This document shows positions 56,622 to 64,000 of a stretch of 64,000 nt of DNA, piece after piece (position 1 is the stretch's first letter; the number at the start of each line of letters is the position of its first letter). The notes below the pieces were generated by a model, which did not search any database, was not told the DNA's origin, and saw only the letters and a list, made by a program, of their open reading frames with translations. The position numbers and the translations under genes were made by a program. The DNA lies in NCBI GenBank assembly GCA_017443025.1, contig JAFSPG010000017.1:1-64000 (forward strand), given 5' to 3'. The DNA comes from Bacteroidales bacterium. Its GTDB lineage: Bacteria; Bacteroidota; Bacteroidia; Bacteroidales; UBA932.

Positions 56622-57557
56622 ATGGACAATATCCGAAAATGCGTAATCATAGGGTCCGGACCCGCCGGATTCACGGCGGCCATCTACACTGCCCGTGCCG
56701 GTATGTCGCCCCTTCTTTACGAAGGTCCTGAGGCCGGCGGACAGCTTACGACCACCACCACGGTCGAGAACTATCCCGGTTTCCCCGGCGGAGTGGACGC
56801 CAATACCCTGATGGCCTCTATGAAAACCCAGGCTGAAAGCTTTGGCGCCGAAATTCGCTCCGGAAGGATAATGGAGGTCGATTTCGGCAAACGTCCGTTC
56901 ACCCTTAAAGACGACAAGGGCCGCATCGAGCTCGCCGCCACGGTAATCATCGCCACCGGAGCCTCCGCCCGCTATCTCGGCCTTCCGTCCGAGCAGAAGT
57001 TCAAGGGCCTCGGAGTCTCGGCCTGCGCCACCTGCGACGGCTTTTTCTATCGCGGCAAGGACGTAGCCGTAGTAGGCGGAGGAGACACTGCCTGCGAAGA
57101 GGCCGTATATCTCTCGAATATCTGCCGCAAGGTTTATATGATAGTGCGCCGCGACGTCCTCCGCGCCTCAAAGGCTATGCAGGATAAAGTCAAATCCACG
57201 GCCAACATCGAGATTCTCTGGAAATGCAACACGGAGGAAGTCCTCGGCGACGCCTCCGGAGTAACCGGTGCGAGGCTCCTTCACGCAGATGGTAAGGTTT
57301 TTGATATAAGCGTCGACGGCTTTTTCCTGGCCATCGGGCATCACCCTAATTCGGAGCTGTTCTCGAAGTGGCTGGAAACCGACCCGAACGGATATATAAT
57401 AGCTGAAAAGGGTAGCGCAATAACATCGGTCCCAGGAGTATTCGCCGCCGGCGATGTCCGCGATCCCCGTTACCGCCAGGCCATTACGGCCGCGGCATCC
57501 GGCTGTCAGGCCGCCCTTGACGCAGAAAAGTTCCTCGCAGAAGAGGACACTAAGTAG
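56622..57557 (+). CDS. trxB: Thioredoxin reductase
   Basis: FAD/NADPH enzyme that reduces thioredoxin (311 aa). The start at 56622 (MDNIRKCVIIGSGPAGFTAA) is preferred because the upstream ATG would fall at the transcript start. FAD motif GSGPAG; redox-active Cys135 and Cys138 in CATC; NADPH motif GGGDTACEEAVYL; C-terminal FAD motif GVFAAGDVRDPRYRQAITAAASG. It is followed 13 nt later by bamD. Confidence 0.96.
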   Translation: MDNIRKCVIIGSGPAGFTAAIYTARAGMSPLLYEGPEAGGQLTTTTTVENYPGFPGGVDANTLMASMKTQAESFGAEIRSGRIMEVDFGKRPFTLKDDKGRIELAATVIIATGASARYLGLPSEQKFKGLGVSACATCDGFFYRGKDVAVVGGGDTACEEAVYLSNICRKVYMIVRRDVLRASKAMQDKVKSTANIEILWKCNTEEVLGDASGVTGARLLHADGKVFDISVDGFFLAIGHHPNSELFSKWLETDPNGYIIAEKGSAITSVPGVFAAGDVRDPRYRQAITAAASGCQAALDAEKFLAEEDTK

Positions 57558-57570
57558 AAAACACAGAATT

Positions 57571-58446
57571 ATGAAGCACAATATCGTAAAATTGCTCTTT
57601 ATCGCAGCCATCGCAGCCGGCGCCCTGGCCTGCAGCTCGAAGTTCGACAAGCTCCTTTCAAGCAACGACGTCGACGAGAAGTACAAAGCCGCCTTCGAGT
57701 ATTTCAATAAAGGAAAATACCGCAAGGCCGCCATGCTCTTCGAGTCAATGTCCGTCATGACCACCGGCACCGAGCGCGACGACACCGTCCAGTACTACTG
57801 GGGCCTGAGCAACTACAAATACAAGGATTATTATACCGCCGAGGCCAACTTCTACAAGTTCATCGAGAACTATCCCAGAAGCGTCTTCACCTCCCAGGCA
57901 AGGTTCTACCGAATCGACTGTCTCTATCGCTCGACCTTGAGGTATGAACTCGACCAGGCCCCCACACACAAGGCCATGGCAGCCATCGAGGAATATTTGA
58001 GGGACTTCCCGGATTCGGAATACGCCGGCGATTGCAGGGGCTATCACAAGAAACTCAGCGACCGCCTCGACAAAAAGGCCTATGAGAACGCACTCCTATA
58101 TTATAAGATGGAAGATTACAAGGCTTCCCGCGTTGCTTTCAGGAACATTCTCAAGACCGACGCCGAGAACATCTACCGCGAAGATATACTCTATCATATC
58201 GCAATGTCGTCGTACAAATATGCCTATCACAGCATCCCCGACAAGCAGAAGGAGCGTTATATGGAATTCATGGACGACTATCTGAATTTCATCGGCGAGA
58301 TTCCCGATTCCCCTTATACCAGAGAGCTCACAGCCCTATATAAACGGGCCCAGAGGGCGATAGGAAAGGATGTCGGCATCGATGAAACCGACAATATGAA
58401 GGACAAGGACTTTATCAAGGAAAGAAAAGCCGCTTCCGGCAAATAA
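57571..58446 (+). CDS. bamD: Outer-membrane assembly lipoprotein BamD
   Basis: Essential lipoprotein of the BAM complex that inserts outer-membrane beta-barrels (291 aa). The start at 57571 gives the lipoprotein signal (MKHNIVKLLFIAAIAAGALAC, Cys21). Tandem TPR-like helices follow (KAAFEYFNKGKYRKAAMLFE; GLSNYKYKDYYTAEANFYKFIENYPRS; MEDYKASRVAFRNILKTD), as in YfiO/BamD. A 14-bp hairpin after the gene may separate it from rpoZ. Confidence 0.92.
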   Translation: MKHNIVKLLFIAAIAAGALACSSKFDKLLSSNDVDEKYKAAFEYFNKGKYRKAAMLFESMSVMTTGTERDDTVQYYWGLSNYKYKDYYTAEANFYKFIENYPRSVFTSQARFYRIDCLYRSTLRYELDQAPTHKAMAAIEEYLRDFPDSEYAGDCRGYHKKLSDRLDKKAYENALLYYKMEDYKASRVAFRNILKTDAENIYREDILYHIAMSSYKYAYHSIPDKQKERYMEFMDDYLNFIGEIPDSPYTRELTALYKRAQRAIGKDVGIDETDNMKDKDFIKERKAASGK

Positions 58447-58465
58447 AAAAATTTTGAAACAAATT

Positions 58466-58504
58466 GAAACCGGTCTTCAGTATATAGGAATGAAGGCCGG
58501 TTTC
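58466..58504 (+). terminator. Hairpin between bamD and rpoZ
   Basis: GAAACCGGTCTTCA (58466-58479) pairs with TGAAGGCCGGTTTC (58491-58504), one G-T pair. The following T-run is weak (ATTATG), so it may be an attenuator or an RNA-stability element. Confidence 0.55.
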
Positions 58505-58547
58505 ATTATGCGGCCGCAAAGAAAAGACAATAAACAAATACACAGAT

Positions 58548-58871
58548 ATGGAAAAGAAAAAAGTACCCGTAAACACCATCACACGTGATGTCAATGAACT
58601 CGCCGCTCCTACCGGCAACATCTACGAATCCGTAGTAGTCCTCTACAAAAGGGCCAACCAGATTGCCCTCGCAGAGAAAAAAGAGCTCAACAAGAAGCTT
58701 GAGGAGTTCAAGAACGAGCGTGACACGATGGACGAAATCTTCGAGAACCGCGAGCAGATTGAAATCTCCAAATACTATGAGCGTCAGCCCAAGCCGGCCC
58801 TCGTAGCCATCGAGGAGTTCCGCGAAGGCGAGCTCTACTATCGTATGGCCCAGAGCGAAAACGAAGACTAG
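58548..58871 (+). CDS. rpoZ: RNA polymerase omega subunit, Bacteroidota type
   Basis: Small RNA polymerase assembly subunit (107 aa). The sequence is of the RpoZ/Rpb6-like form found in Bacteroidota: NIYESVVVLYKRANQIALAEKKEL replaces the classical omega start, followed by an acidic helical stretch and KPALVAIEEFREGELYYRM. It lies between bamD and recN, as often in Bacteroidales. Confidence 0.87.
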   Translation: MEKKKVPVNTITRDVNELAAPTGNIYESVVVLYKRANQIALAEKKELNKKLEEFKNERDTMDEIFENREQIEISKYYERQPKPALVAIEEFREGELYYRMAQSENED

Positions 58872-58876
58872 GCAAA

Positions 58877-60568
58877 ATGCTCCGCTCCCTTCAGGTCCGA
58901 AACTATGTACTTATAGACTCGCTGGATATTGAATTTCCGGCGGGTCTGGTCATTATTACCGGACAGACCGGAGCGGGAAAATCCATCTTGCTCGGGGCGA
59001 TATCCCTGCTGATGGGAGCAAAGGCCGATTCCTCGGTGATAGGGGAGAACGGCGACACCTGCGTTGTCGAGGGAGAATTCGACTGTCCCGGCGACGCTCT
59101 CTTGAAAAATATTTTCGAAGAGGCCGACCTCGACTGGGACGGCGGCCGGATTCTTGTCCGCCGTGTAGTGAGCCGAAGCGGTCGTTCCCGCTCGTTCGTG
59201 GGCGACGAACCCGTATCGAAAGATGTACTGCAGGACATTGCCGGGCGCCTTATCGACATTCACTCCCAGCACGAGAACCTCATTCTGAACGACGCCTCCT
59301 TCCGGCTCGGAGTCCTCGACGCCTTCGCCGGCAACGGCACCTTGCGCGAGGAATGCGCAGCGACCTGGAAGTCTCTTTCAGCGGCGAAGAAGGAACTTGA
59401 AGAACTATCCTCAAAGCTTGAGAGGCTTCAGGGAGAGCAGGATTTCAACTCGGCAGCATTGCGGCAGCTGCAGGACGCATCGCTGAAGGAAGGCGAACTG
59501 GAAGAACTCGAGGCCGAGCAGAAAGCCCTGGCCAACGCCGAAGAAATAAGGGAAAACCTGATGCAGGCATCCCAGCTTTATGACGGCGACGCCGAAGGCC
59601 AACTCCCTGTTTCTTCCGCACTCAAGGATGCGCAGCGTCTGGTTTACAAAGCCGGGAACTATCTTCCCGGGGCAAATGAACTCGGCGACCGCCTCGAGTC
59701 GGTCCGCACCGAGCTAAGGGATATTTTCTCAGATCTGGAATCATTCGTAAGTGATACCGACCCTTCCGGCGGGCGTCTCGAAGCCGTCGAGGAGAGGCTT
59801 TCCCTCCTTTACGGACTCATCACAAAACACCATGTCCGTACGGTCGAAGAACTCATTGCCATAAGGGATTCCCTTGCGGGCGAAGCCGGCGACCTTTCCT
59901 TCCTCGAAGACGAAGTGCTTCGTCTTGAAAAGGAGGTGAAGGAGCTCGGCCTGAAGTTGGGCCGGCTTTCAGACGAGCTTCACGCGGCCCGCGAAAAATC
60001 AGCAGATGAATTTGCCGCAAAAATTACCGAATCCCTGCATTCCCTCAGCCTCGAGCAGGCCGTGTTCGGTGTGGAATTGCTCCCCGTAAACCAAGGCCCT
60101 TCGGGCTGCGACGGCGTGGAGTTCACTTTCTCCGCCACGGGAAGCAATCCCCAAGATGTGCGGAAAGTCTCTTCCGGTGGCGAAATGTCACGCATAATGC
60201 TGTCCATCAAGGATATGATGGCCCGCTTCACGGCTATGCCCACGCTCATTTTCGATGAAATCGACAGCGGAATTTCCGGCAGCGTAGCCGATAACGTAGG
60301 CTCTATGATTTGCCGGATGGGGGAGGACATGCAGGTACTTACCATCACCCACCTGCCTCAGGTCGCCGCAAAGGGCGAGGCTCACCTGCTTGTGTCCAAA
60401 GAAATCACCTCCGGCGGAAAGGCCGTTACGACCATCCGCAAAATCGAAGGTTCTGAAAGGGTGATGGAACTGGCCAGAATGCTAAGCGGAGCCTCGGTCA
60501 CCAAAGAGGCTATGGCTAATGCTGAATCTCTTTTACAGAGTAGTCAGACCCGTAAACGGCACGCCTGA
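58877..60568 (+). CDS. recN: DNA repair protein RecN
   Basis: SMC-like ATPase used in double-strand-break repair (563 aa). Walker A GQTGAGKSILLGAISLLMG; ABC signature RKVSSGGEMSRIMLSIK; Walker B LIFDEIDSGISG. A central coiled coil (KKELEELSSKLERLQGE...EELEAEQKALANAEEIR) is shorter than in true SMC proteins. It starts 5 nt after rpoZ. Its 3' end overlaps the convergent LysM/periplasmic-binding gene by 53 nt. Confidence 0.96.
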   Translation: MLRSLQVRNYVLIDSLDIEFPAGLVIITGQTGAGKSILLGAISLLMGAKADSSVIGENGDTCVVEGEFDCPGDALLKNIFEEADLDWDGGRILVRRVVSRSGRSRSFVGDEPVSKDVLQDIAGRLIDIHSQHENLILNDASFRLGVLDAFAGNGTLREECAATWKSLSAAKKELEELSSKLERLQGEQDFNSAALRQLQDASLKEGELEELEAEQKALANAEEIRENLMQASQLYDGDAEGQLPVSSALKDAQRLVYKAGNYLPGANELGDRLESVRTELRDIFSDLESFVSDTDPSGGRLEAVEERLSLLYGLITKHHVRTVEELIAIRDSLAGEAGDLSFLEDEVLRLEKEVKELGLKLGRLSDELHAAREKSADEFAAKITESLHSLSLEQAVFGVELLPVNQGPSGCDGVEFTFSATGSNPQDVRKVSSGGEMSRIMLSIKDMMARFTAMPTLIFDEIDSGISGSVADNVGSMICRMGEDMQVLTITHLPQVAAKGEAHLLVSKEITSGGKAVTTIRKIEGSERVMELARMLSGASVTKEAMANAESLLQSSQTRKRHA

Positions 60569-61979
60569 CGGCCGTGTTGAGGAGGCCTTCCGACCTCTCT
60601 CCTTTTTCAAATTTGAATGACGACTGCAAACCATTGGCGCGAGGAGCGTCGATGAGTCCTTTGCTCCACCAGGTGCCGTATTCGGCGCAGGCTTTCAGGA
60701 AATATGACACTACGTCGTAGCCCTGGAAGGCGAACTGGTTTGGCTCCGCATTGAAGATGGCCCTGTATTCGGAGATGAACCTGCGGACTTCGGGGGAGTC
60801 GTAATTGATGAAATACGACATGCTTACGTGGAGATTTGCATTATGGAGATTCTCCACGTCTATGGTATCGTAGCCGCGGATTCGGGATACGCTGTAGAGG
60901 ACGATGTCGTATTTGTTGTGAATCAAGACGTTGAGGTTCCTGACCACGTCATTGGCGAATGCCTCGCTCTCGGAGAGGATAGCCACTCTGTTGGTCCCCT
61001 CAGCCGCGAATACCTTTTCGAAACTTCCAAGGATGTCGCGCCCCTCGAGGATGGTATAAGAGAAGCTGCGCGGGATGATTCCGCTGCCGCTGAGTTTATC
61101 TCCGAGTAGAGTCATTCCCTCCGACTGCCTTGCGCCTTTCTCGCTGATAATTACAATGTTATCTTCGGGCTTACGGTCAGAGATAATCCATTCGGCGAGA
61201 TCTTCGTACTGGAACCTGGTGGCCGCCGGAGCCTGGATTACTTTGGACGTGGTATCGGCGAGAGCCGTACCTCTGGGGTCAAGCGGCGAAATCATTACGG
61301 AAGAGGGATTCTCGATTTTCGAGAGGATGTCCTTGATTCCGGCGGCCTGAACGGGACCGATGGCTACATCAGCCTTTTCGATGGTTTCGATGGCTTCGTC
61401 CGACAGCGATTCGGCAGACAGGTCGATGACGTGCAAATCCACGCCCGTCCCGGCTTTGCCGAGGTCTCTGGCTGCCATAAGGGCTCCGCTGTAGAAATCG
61501 AGGTTATTGTCGTTGCCGCTTCCGAGATTCAGCAGCAGGACGGCATTAACCGATGCTTTAGGGGTAAAGACGATGACTGGAGCAGGCTCGGCTTCGGTGC
61601 CGACTGTGTCGGCCACTGGAACGAGCGGTGCCGGGCCGTTGCCCTGAGGCTGCTGTTCTTGGACTTGAACAGGGGCGTCCTGACTGTGGCGGATACCCAG
61701 TTTCTCCTCCAGATACAGATTGTAATCGGCCGGAATCCTCAGGCGCTGACCTTTCTTGATCTTATTGTTGCTGAGACCGTTGATTTCCGAGATAACATCC
61801 ACCGGAACTCCGTACTTCTTGGAAATGTCCTTGATATTTTCGAACCAGCGGACAACATGGGTGATGTACGGAACGCTGCCGCCCTCGCCGGCAGGCTCCT
61901 GCGGAGAGGCCGCGCCGAAGGCGGCGGCTCCGCGAAGCAGGCAAATGGCGAGGGCTATGAGCAGTCCGGCTCTTTTCAT
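60516..61979 (-). CDS. Exported LysM plus periplasmic-binding-fold protein
   Basis: A 487-residue exported protein with signal peptide MKRAGLLIALAICLLRGAAAFGA. A LysM peptidoglycan-binding motif at about 42-88 (VRWFENIKDISKKYGVPVDVISEINGL...KKGQRLRIP) is followed by a Pro/Gln-rich linker. The C-terminal 330 residues are a type 1 periplasmic-binding fold, like the amino-acid/LppC-LpoA group (SVNAVLLLNLGSGNDNNLDFYSGALMAARDL; AIETIEKADVAIGPVQAAGIKDIL). The layout suggests a cell-wall-anchored sensor or regulator, possibly LpoA-like; not proven. It is 24 nt downstream of the OmpH-like gene. Confidence 0.8.
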   Translation of the reverse strand: MKRAGLLIALAICLLRGAAAFGAASPQEPAGEGGSVPYITHVVRWFENIKDISKKYGVPVDVISEINGLSNNKIKKGQRLRIPADYNLYLEEKLGIRHSQDAPVQVQEQQPQGNGPAPLVPVADTVGTEAEPAPVIVFTPKASVNAVLLLNLGSGNDNNLDFYSGALMAARDLGKAGTGVDLHVIDLSAESLSDEAIETIEKADVAIGPVQAAGIKDILSKIENPSSVMISPLDPRGTALADTTSKVIQAPAATRFQYEDLAEWIISDRKPEDNIVIISEKGARQSEGMTLLGDKLSGSGIIPRSFSYTILEGRDILGSFEKVFAAEGTNRVAILSESEAFANDVVRNLNVLIHNKYDIVLYSVSRIRGYDTIDVENLHNANLHVSMSYFINYDSPEVRRFISEYRAIFNAEPNQFAFQGYDVVSYFLKACAEYGTWWSKGLIDAPRANGLQSSFKFEKGERSEGLLNTAVRRAVYGSDYSVKEIQH

Positions 61980-62003
61980 CCCGGGAATCGGTTTATTGGA
62001 AAA

Positions 62004-62630
62004 TTACTCTACGAGGCCTTTGGCTTTCTTTGCGACGTATTCCTCGTTGAGGCCGGCGATGATGGCGTTTGTGATATCGAGGCCACCGTCACCTGCAGCA
62101 ACGGTTGCAGGACCCTGGGTGGAGATAATCAAGGCGAAGTGCTTCTCCTCGTTGAATTTCTGTACATACTCGAGGATGGCGTTGCCGATCTTGTTGAGCA
62201 TTACGGCCCTTTCTTCTGCGGCCTTCTGCTCCTGCTGCTGATAGTAAGCATCGAACTCCTGCTGCTTGGTCTGGAGTTCCTTGGCCTTGCGCTCAGCCTG
62301 GAAGGAGGTGAGGTTGCCTTTGTTGTAATCGTTCTGGAAAGCGTTTACCTGATTCTGGAGCTGGTTGCCGCGGCGGGTAACTTCGTCGGTGATGCCTTTG
62401 ATTTTCTTCTCGGTAGCGTCGCCGAGTTCATTTGCATAGTCGTATTCGGCTGCGACACGGGTGATGTCGAAGTAAACTACCGAACCGGCGACTGCCTTGA
62501 CTGAATCGGCAGCAGCTGTGCCTGCAACTGTGGTGTTGGCTTTGCATCCGCCGGTGAAGTGAAGAATGCCGAGGACGATGACTGCAACAAGGGCAATCAC
62601 GCTGAGAATCATGGGGGTGTTCTTGTTCAT
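62004..62630 (-). CDS. OmpH/Skp-family periplasmic chaperone
   Basis: A 208-residue Skp-like protein. The N-terminal hydrophobic segment (MILSVIALVAVIVLGILHF) anchors or exports it. A long coiled-coil helix pair follows (ATEKKIKGITDEVTRRGNQLQ...QQEFDAYYQQQEQKAAEERA), ending in the conserved AILEYVQKFNEEKHFALIIST. Skp-type proteins keep outer-membrane proteins soluble in the periplasm. It is the first gene of a two-gene unit with the LysM protein. Confidence 0.88.
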   Translation of the reverse strand: MNKNTPMILSVIALVAVIVLGILHFTGGCKANTTVAGTAAADSVKAVAGSVVYFDITRVAAEYDYANELGDATEKKIKGITDEVTRRGNQLQNQVNAFQNDYNKGNLTSFQAERKAKELQTKQQEFDAYYQQQEQKAAEERAVMLNKIGNAILEYVQKFNEEKHFALIISTQGPATVAAGDGGLDITNAIIAGLNEEYVAKKAKGLVE

Positions 62631-62716
62631 ACTTTTATTTTTTCTTAATAAATATCTTGATATTCAACCTGCAAAAATACTTAAATTATTTAAATAGGCC
62701 GCGCGGATACTGCAAA

Positions 62717-63445
62717 TTATGCGCCATGCGCGATGGAGAGGTAGTCCCTGACCGTTTTCTCGAGGCCCATATAGAGGGCGTCGCATATCAGGGCGTGCCC
62801 GATTGAAACTTCGTCGGTCCAAGGAATCATCTTAAGGAAATAACCGAGATTCAGAAGGTTCAAATCGTGCCCGGCATTAAGCCCCAGGCCGCATTCGCGG
62901 GCCATTTTTGCCGCCTCGAGGTAGGGCATGACTGCTTTCTCCGGGTTCTCCGGGAACATCTCGGCGAAGCCTGCCGTGTAGAGCTCCACGCGGTCGCAGC
63001 CGCAGGCGGCGGCACCTTCCACCATTGCAGGGTCGGGGTCGACGAAAATCGATGTGCGTATTCCACTGGCCTTGAACTCCCTGCACATATCACTGAGGAA
63101 CTGACGGTTTGCGAGAGTGTCCCACCCGGCGTTGGAAGTTATGGCATCTTCTGCATCCGGGACCATCGTTACCTGAGCAGGGAGTACGTCGCAGACCAAA
63201 TCTACGAATTTAGGAATGGGATTGCCCTCAATGTTCAGCTCCGTGCGGATTATCGGTTTGATGGCATAGACGTCGGCGTATCTGATATGCCTCTCGTCAG
63301 GCCTTGGGTGGACGGTGATGCCGTCGGCCCCGAAAGACTCGCAATCTACGGCCGCTTTTACTACATCCGGCATGTTGCCGCCCCTGGAATTGCGGAGCGT
63401 CGCCACCTTGTTGATATTCACACTCAGTCTCGTCATATTCTTCAT
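62717..63445 (-). CDS. pdxJ: Pyridoxine 5'-phosphate synthase
   Basis: Last step of DXP-dependent vitamin B6 synthesis, joining 1-deoxyxylulose-5-phosphate and 3-amino-2-oxopropyl phosphate (242 aa). Family motifs: RLSVNINKVATLRNSRGG, GADGITVHPRPDERHIRYADV, QVTMVPDAEDAITSNAGWD, and GLGLNAGHDLNLLNL. The true start may be the ATG 9 nt inside (MTRLSVNINK). It uses the product of dxs, encoded elsewhere in this window, and is divergent from nadK. Confidence 0.95.
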   Translation of the reverse strand: MKNMTRLSVNINKVATLRNSRGGNMPDVVKAAVDCESFGADGITVHPRPDERHIRYADVYAIKPIIRTELNIEGNPIPKFVDLVCDVLPAQVTMVPDAEDAITSNAGWDTLANRQFLSDMCREFKASGIRTSIFVDPDPAMVEGAAACGCDRVELYTAGFAEMFPENPEKAVMPYLEAAKMARECGLGLNAGHDLNLLNLGYFLKMIPWTDEVSIGHALICDALYMGLEKTVRDYLSIAHGA

Positions 63446-63528
63446 ATCAATCTACAAAAATAAGCCATCTCTGCCTTTTTTGCAAAAAAGTGTTAATTTT
63501 GCAAGTTAAACTGAATCATTTTTCTGGA

Positions 63529-64000
63529 ATGAAGATAGGAATATATATGCTTAAGGACGAGCTCAAGGGCAACAAGCGCTTCAATGAGCTCTGCGAGCAA
63601 CTCAGTAAGGCCTCGTACGAACTGTACGACATTGTCACCAAGGCCGATATCCGTCCCCACACCGACCTCGTTCTCAGCGTCGGCGGCGACGGCACCTTCC
63701 TTTCCGCCGCACAGACGGTCTCCGATGTGGGCATCCCCATCCTCGGCGTCAACTTCGGTCGCCTCGGCTTCCTGTCCGAGAACAGGCCAGAGTCCGTCCT
63801 TCCCGCCCTTATGGAAGGGGAGTTTTCCGTGGAATACAGGACAATGCTCAACGCCACTCTCAAGGGTAAGAACGCCCGTCGCGACATCGGCCTGCTGCCT
63901 TATGCAGTCAATGAGGTATCCCTGCACCGCAGCGGAGTAGGAGTGCTCGGCATCAACGTGGCCATCAACGGCGAAGCCCTGCCGACTTACTGGGCCGACG
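63529..64000 (+). CDS. nadK: NAD kinase, 3' end outside window
   Basis: ATP-dependent phosphorylation of NAD to NADP. The visible 157 residues begin MKIGIYMLKDELKGNKRFNE and include the GGDGT motif (LVLSVGGDGTFLSAAQTV) and the second signature GVNFGRLGFLSE, then NEVSLHRSG. The gene continues past position 64000. A TAATTTTG box lies upstream (63494-63501). Confidence 0.95.
   Translation, partial: MKIGIYMLKDELKGNKRFNELCEQLSKASYELYDIVTKADIRPHTDLVLSVGGDGTFLSAAQTVSDVGIPILGVNFGRLGFLSENRPESVLPALMEGEFSVEYRTMLNATLKGKNARRDIGLLPYAVNEVSLHRSGVGVLGINVAINGEALPTYWAD

Overview
The window is a chromosomal segment from a member of the Bacteroidales (Bacteroidota). The signs are Bacteroidota promoter boxes (TTTG, about 19 nt, then TAnnTTTG), a Bacteroidota-type RpoZ/omega, NigD-like, BspA-type leucine-rich-repeat and FISUMP-domain proteins, a pdxJ/nadK/recN/bamD/rpoZ neighbourhood typical of the order, and tRNA genes without encoded CCA. 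The genus cannot be fixed from the sequence. Core genes are moderately GC-rich. Two stretches (about 1-3.2 kb and 31.7-42.5 kb) are more AT-rich and accessory.

Layout. 1-3.3 kb: end of a leucine-rich-repeat surface protein, an unknown membrane protein and a nuclease/transposase remnant. 3.3-13.7 kb: nitroreductase lipoprotein; MATE exporter with a DUF3737 protein; a PfkB kinase-DUF6913-DUF368-umuD-umuC run; and cysS-xth-flippase-like on the minus strand. 13.9-26.8 kb (minus strand): a large information-processing cluster, tRNA-Thr, -Tyr, -Gly, -Thr, tuf, tRNA-Trp, secE, nusG, rplK, rplA, rplJ, rplL, rpoB, rpoC. It has a promoter in front of the tRNAs, a hairpin attenuator between rplL and rpoB, and a terminator after rpoC. 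26.8-31.7 kb: dxs and a tandem pair of MFS transporters separated by two related hairpins.

31.66-42.53 kb looks like an inserted island. A 16-bp direct repeat bounds it and ends on each side in TTAG, a four-base overlap of convergent stop codons seen in the same form elsewhere in the window. Rejoining the flanks would give an ordinary overlapping convergent MFS/trpB2 pair. The island holds dispersed palindromes, a structured leader, an operon of four exported proteins (a Lpp20-like protein, a DUF4384 protein, a caspase-fold protease and a transglutaminase-like protein), a FISUMP protein and a broken duplicate of it whose 3' end looks like a hypervariable region, a membrane P-loop protein, and an AbiE toxin-antitoxin pair. 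No integrase or transposase is visible.

42.5-64 kb is mostly core: LEA14-like/SPOR/rpoN/cls/trpB2 (one operon on the minus strand), miaB, a large lipoprotein, radC, a carboxyltransferase with a BCCP-like domain lacking its biotin lysine, tRNA-His, two further copies of the dispersed hairpin repeat, a Fur-family regulator with a NigD-like lipoprotein, trxB, bamD-rpoZ-recN, OmpH-like and LysM/periplasmic-binding proteins, pdxJ, and the start of nadK, which runs off the window.
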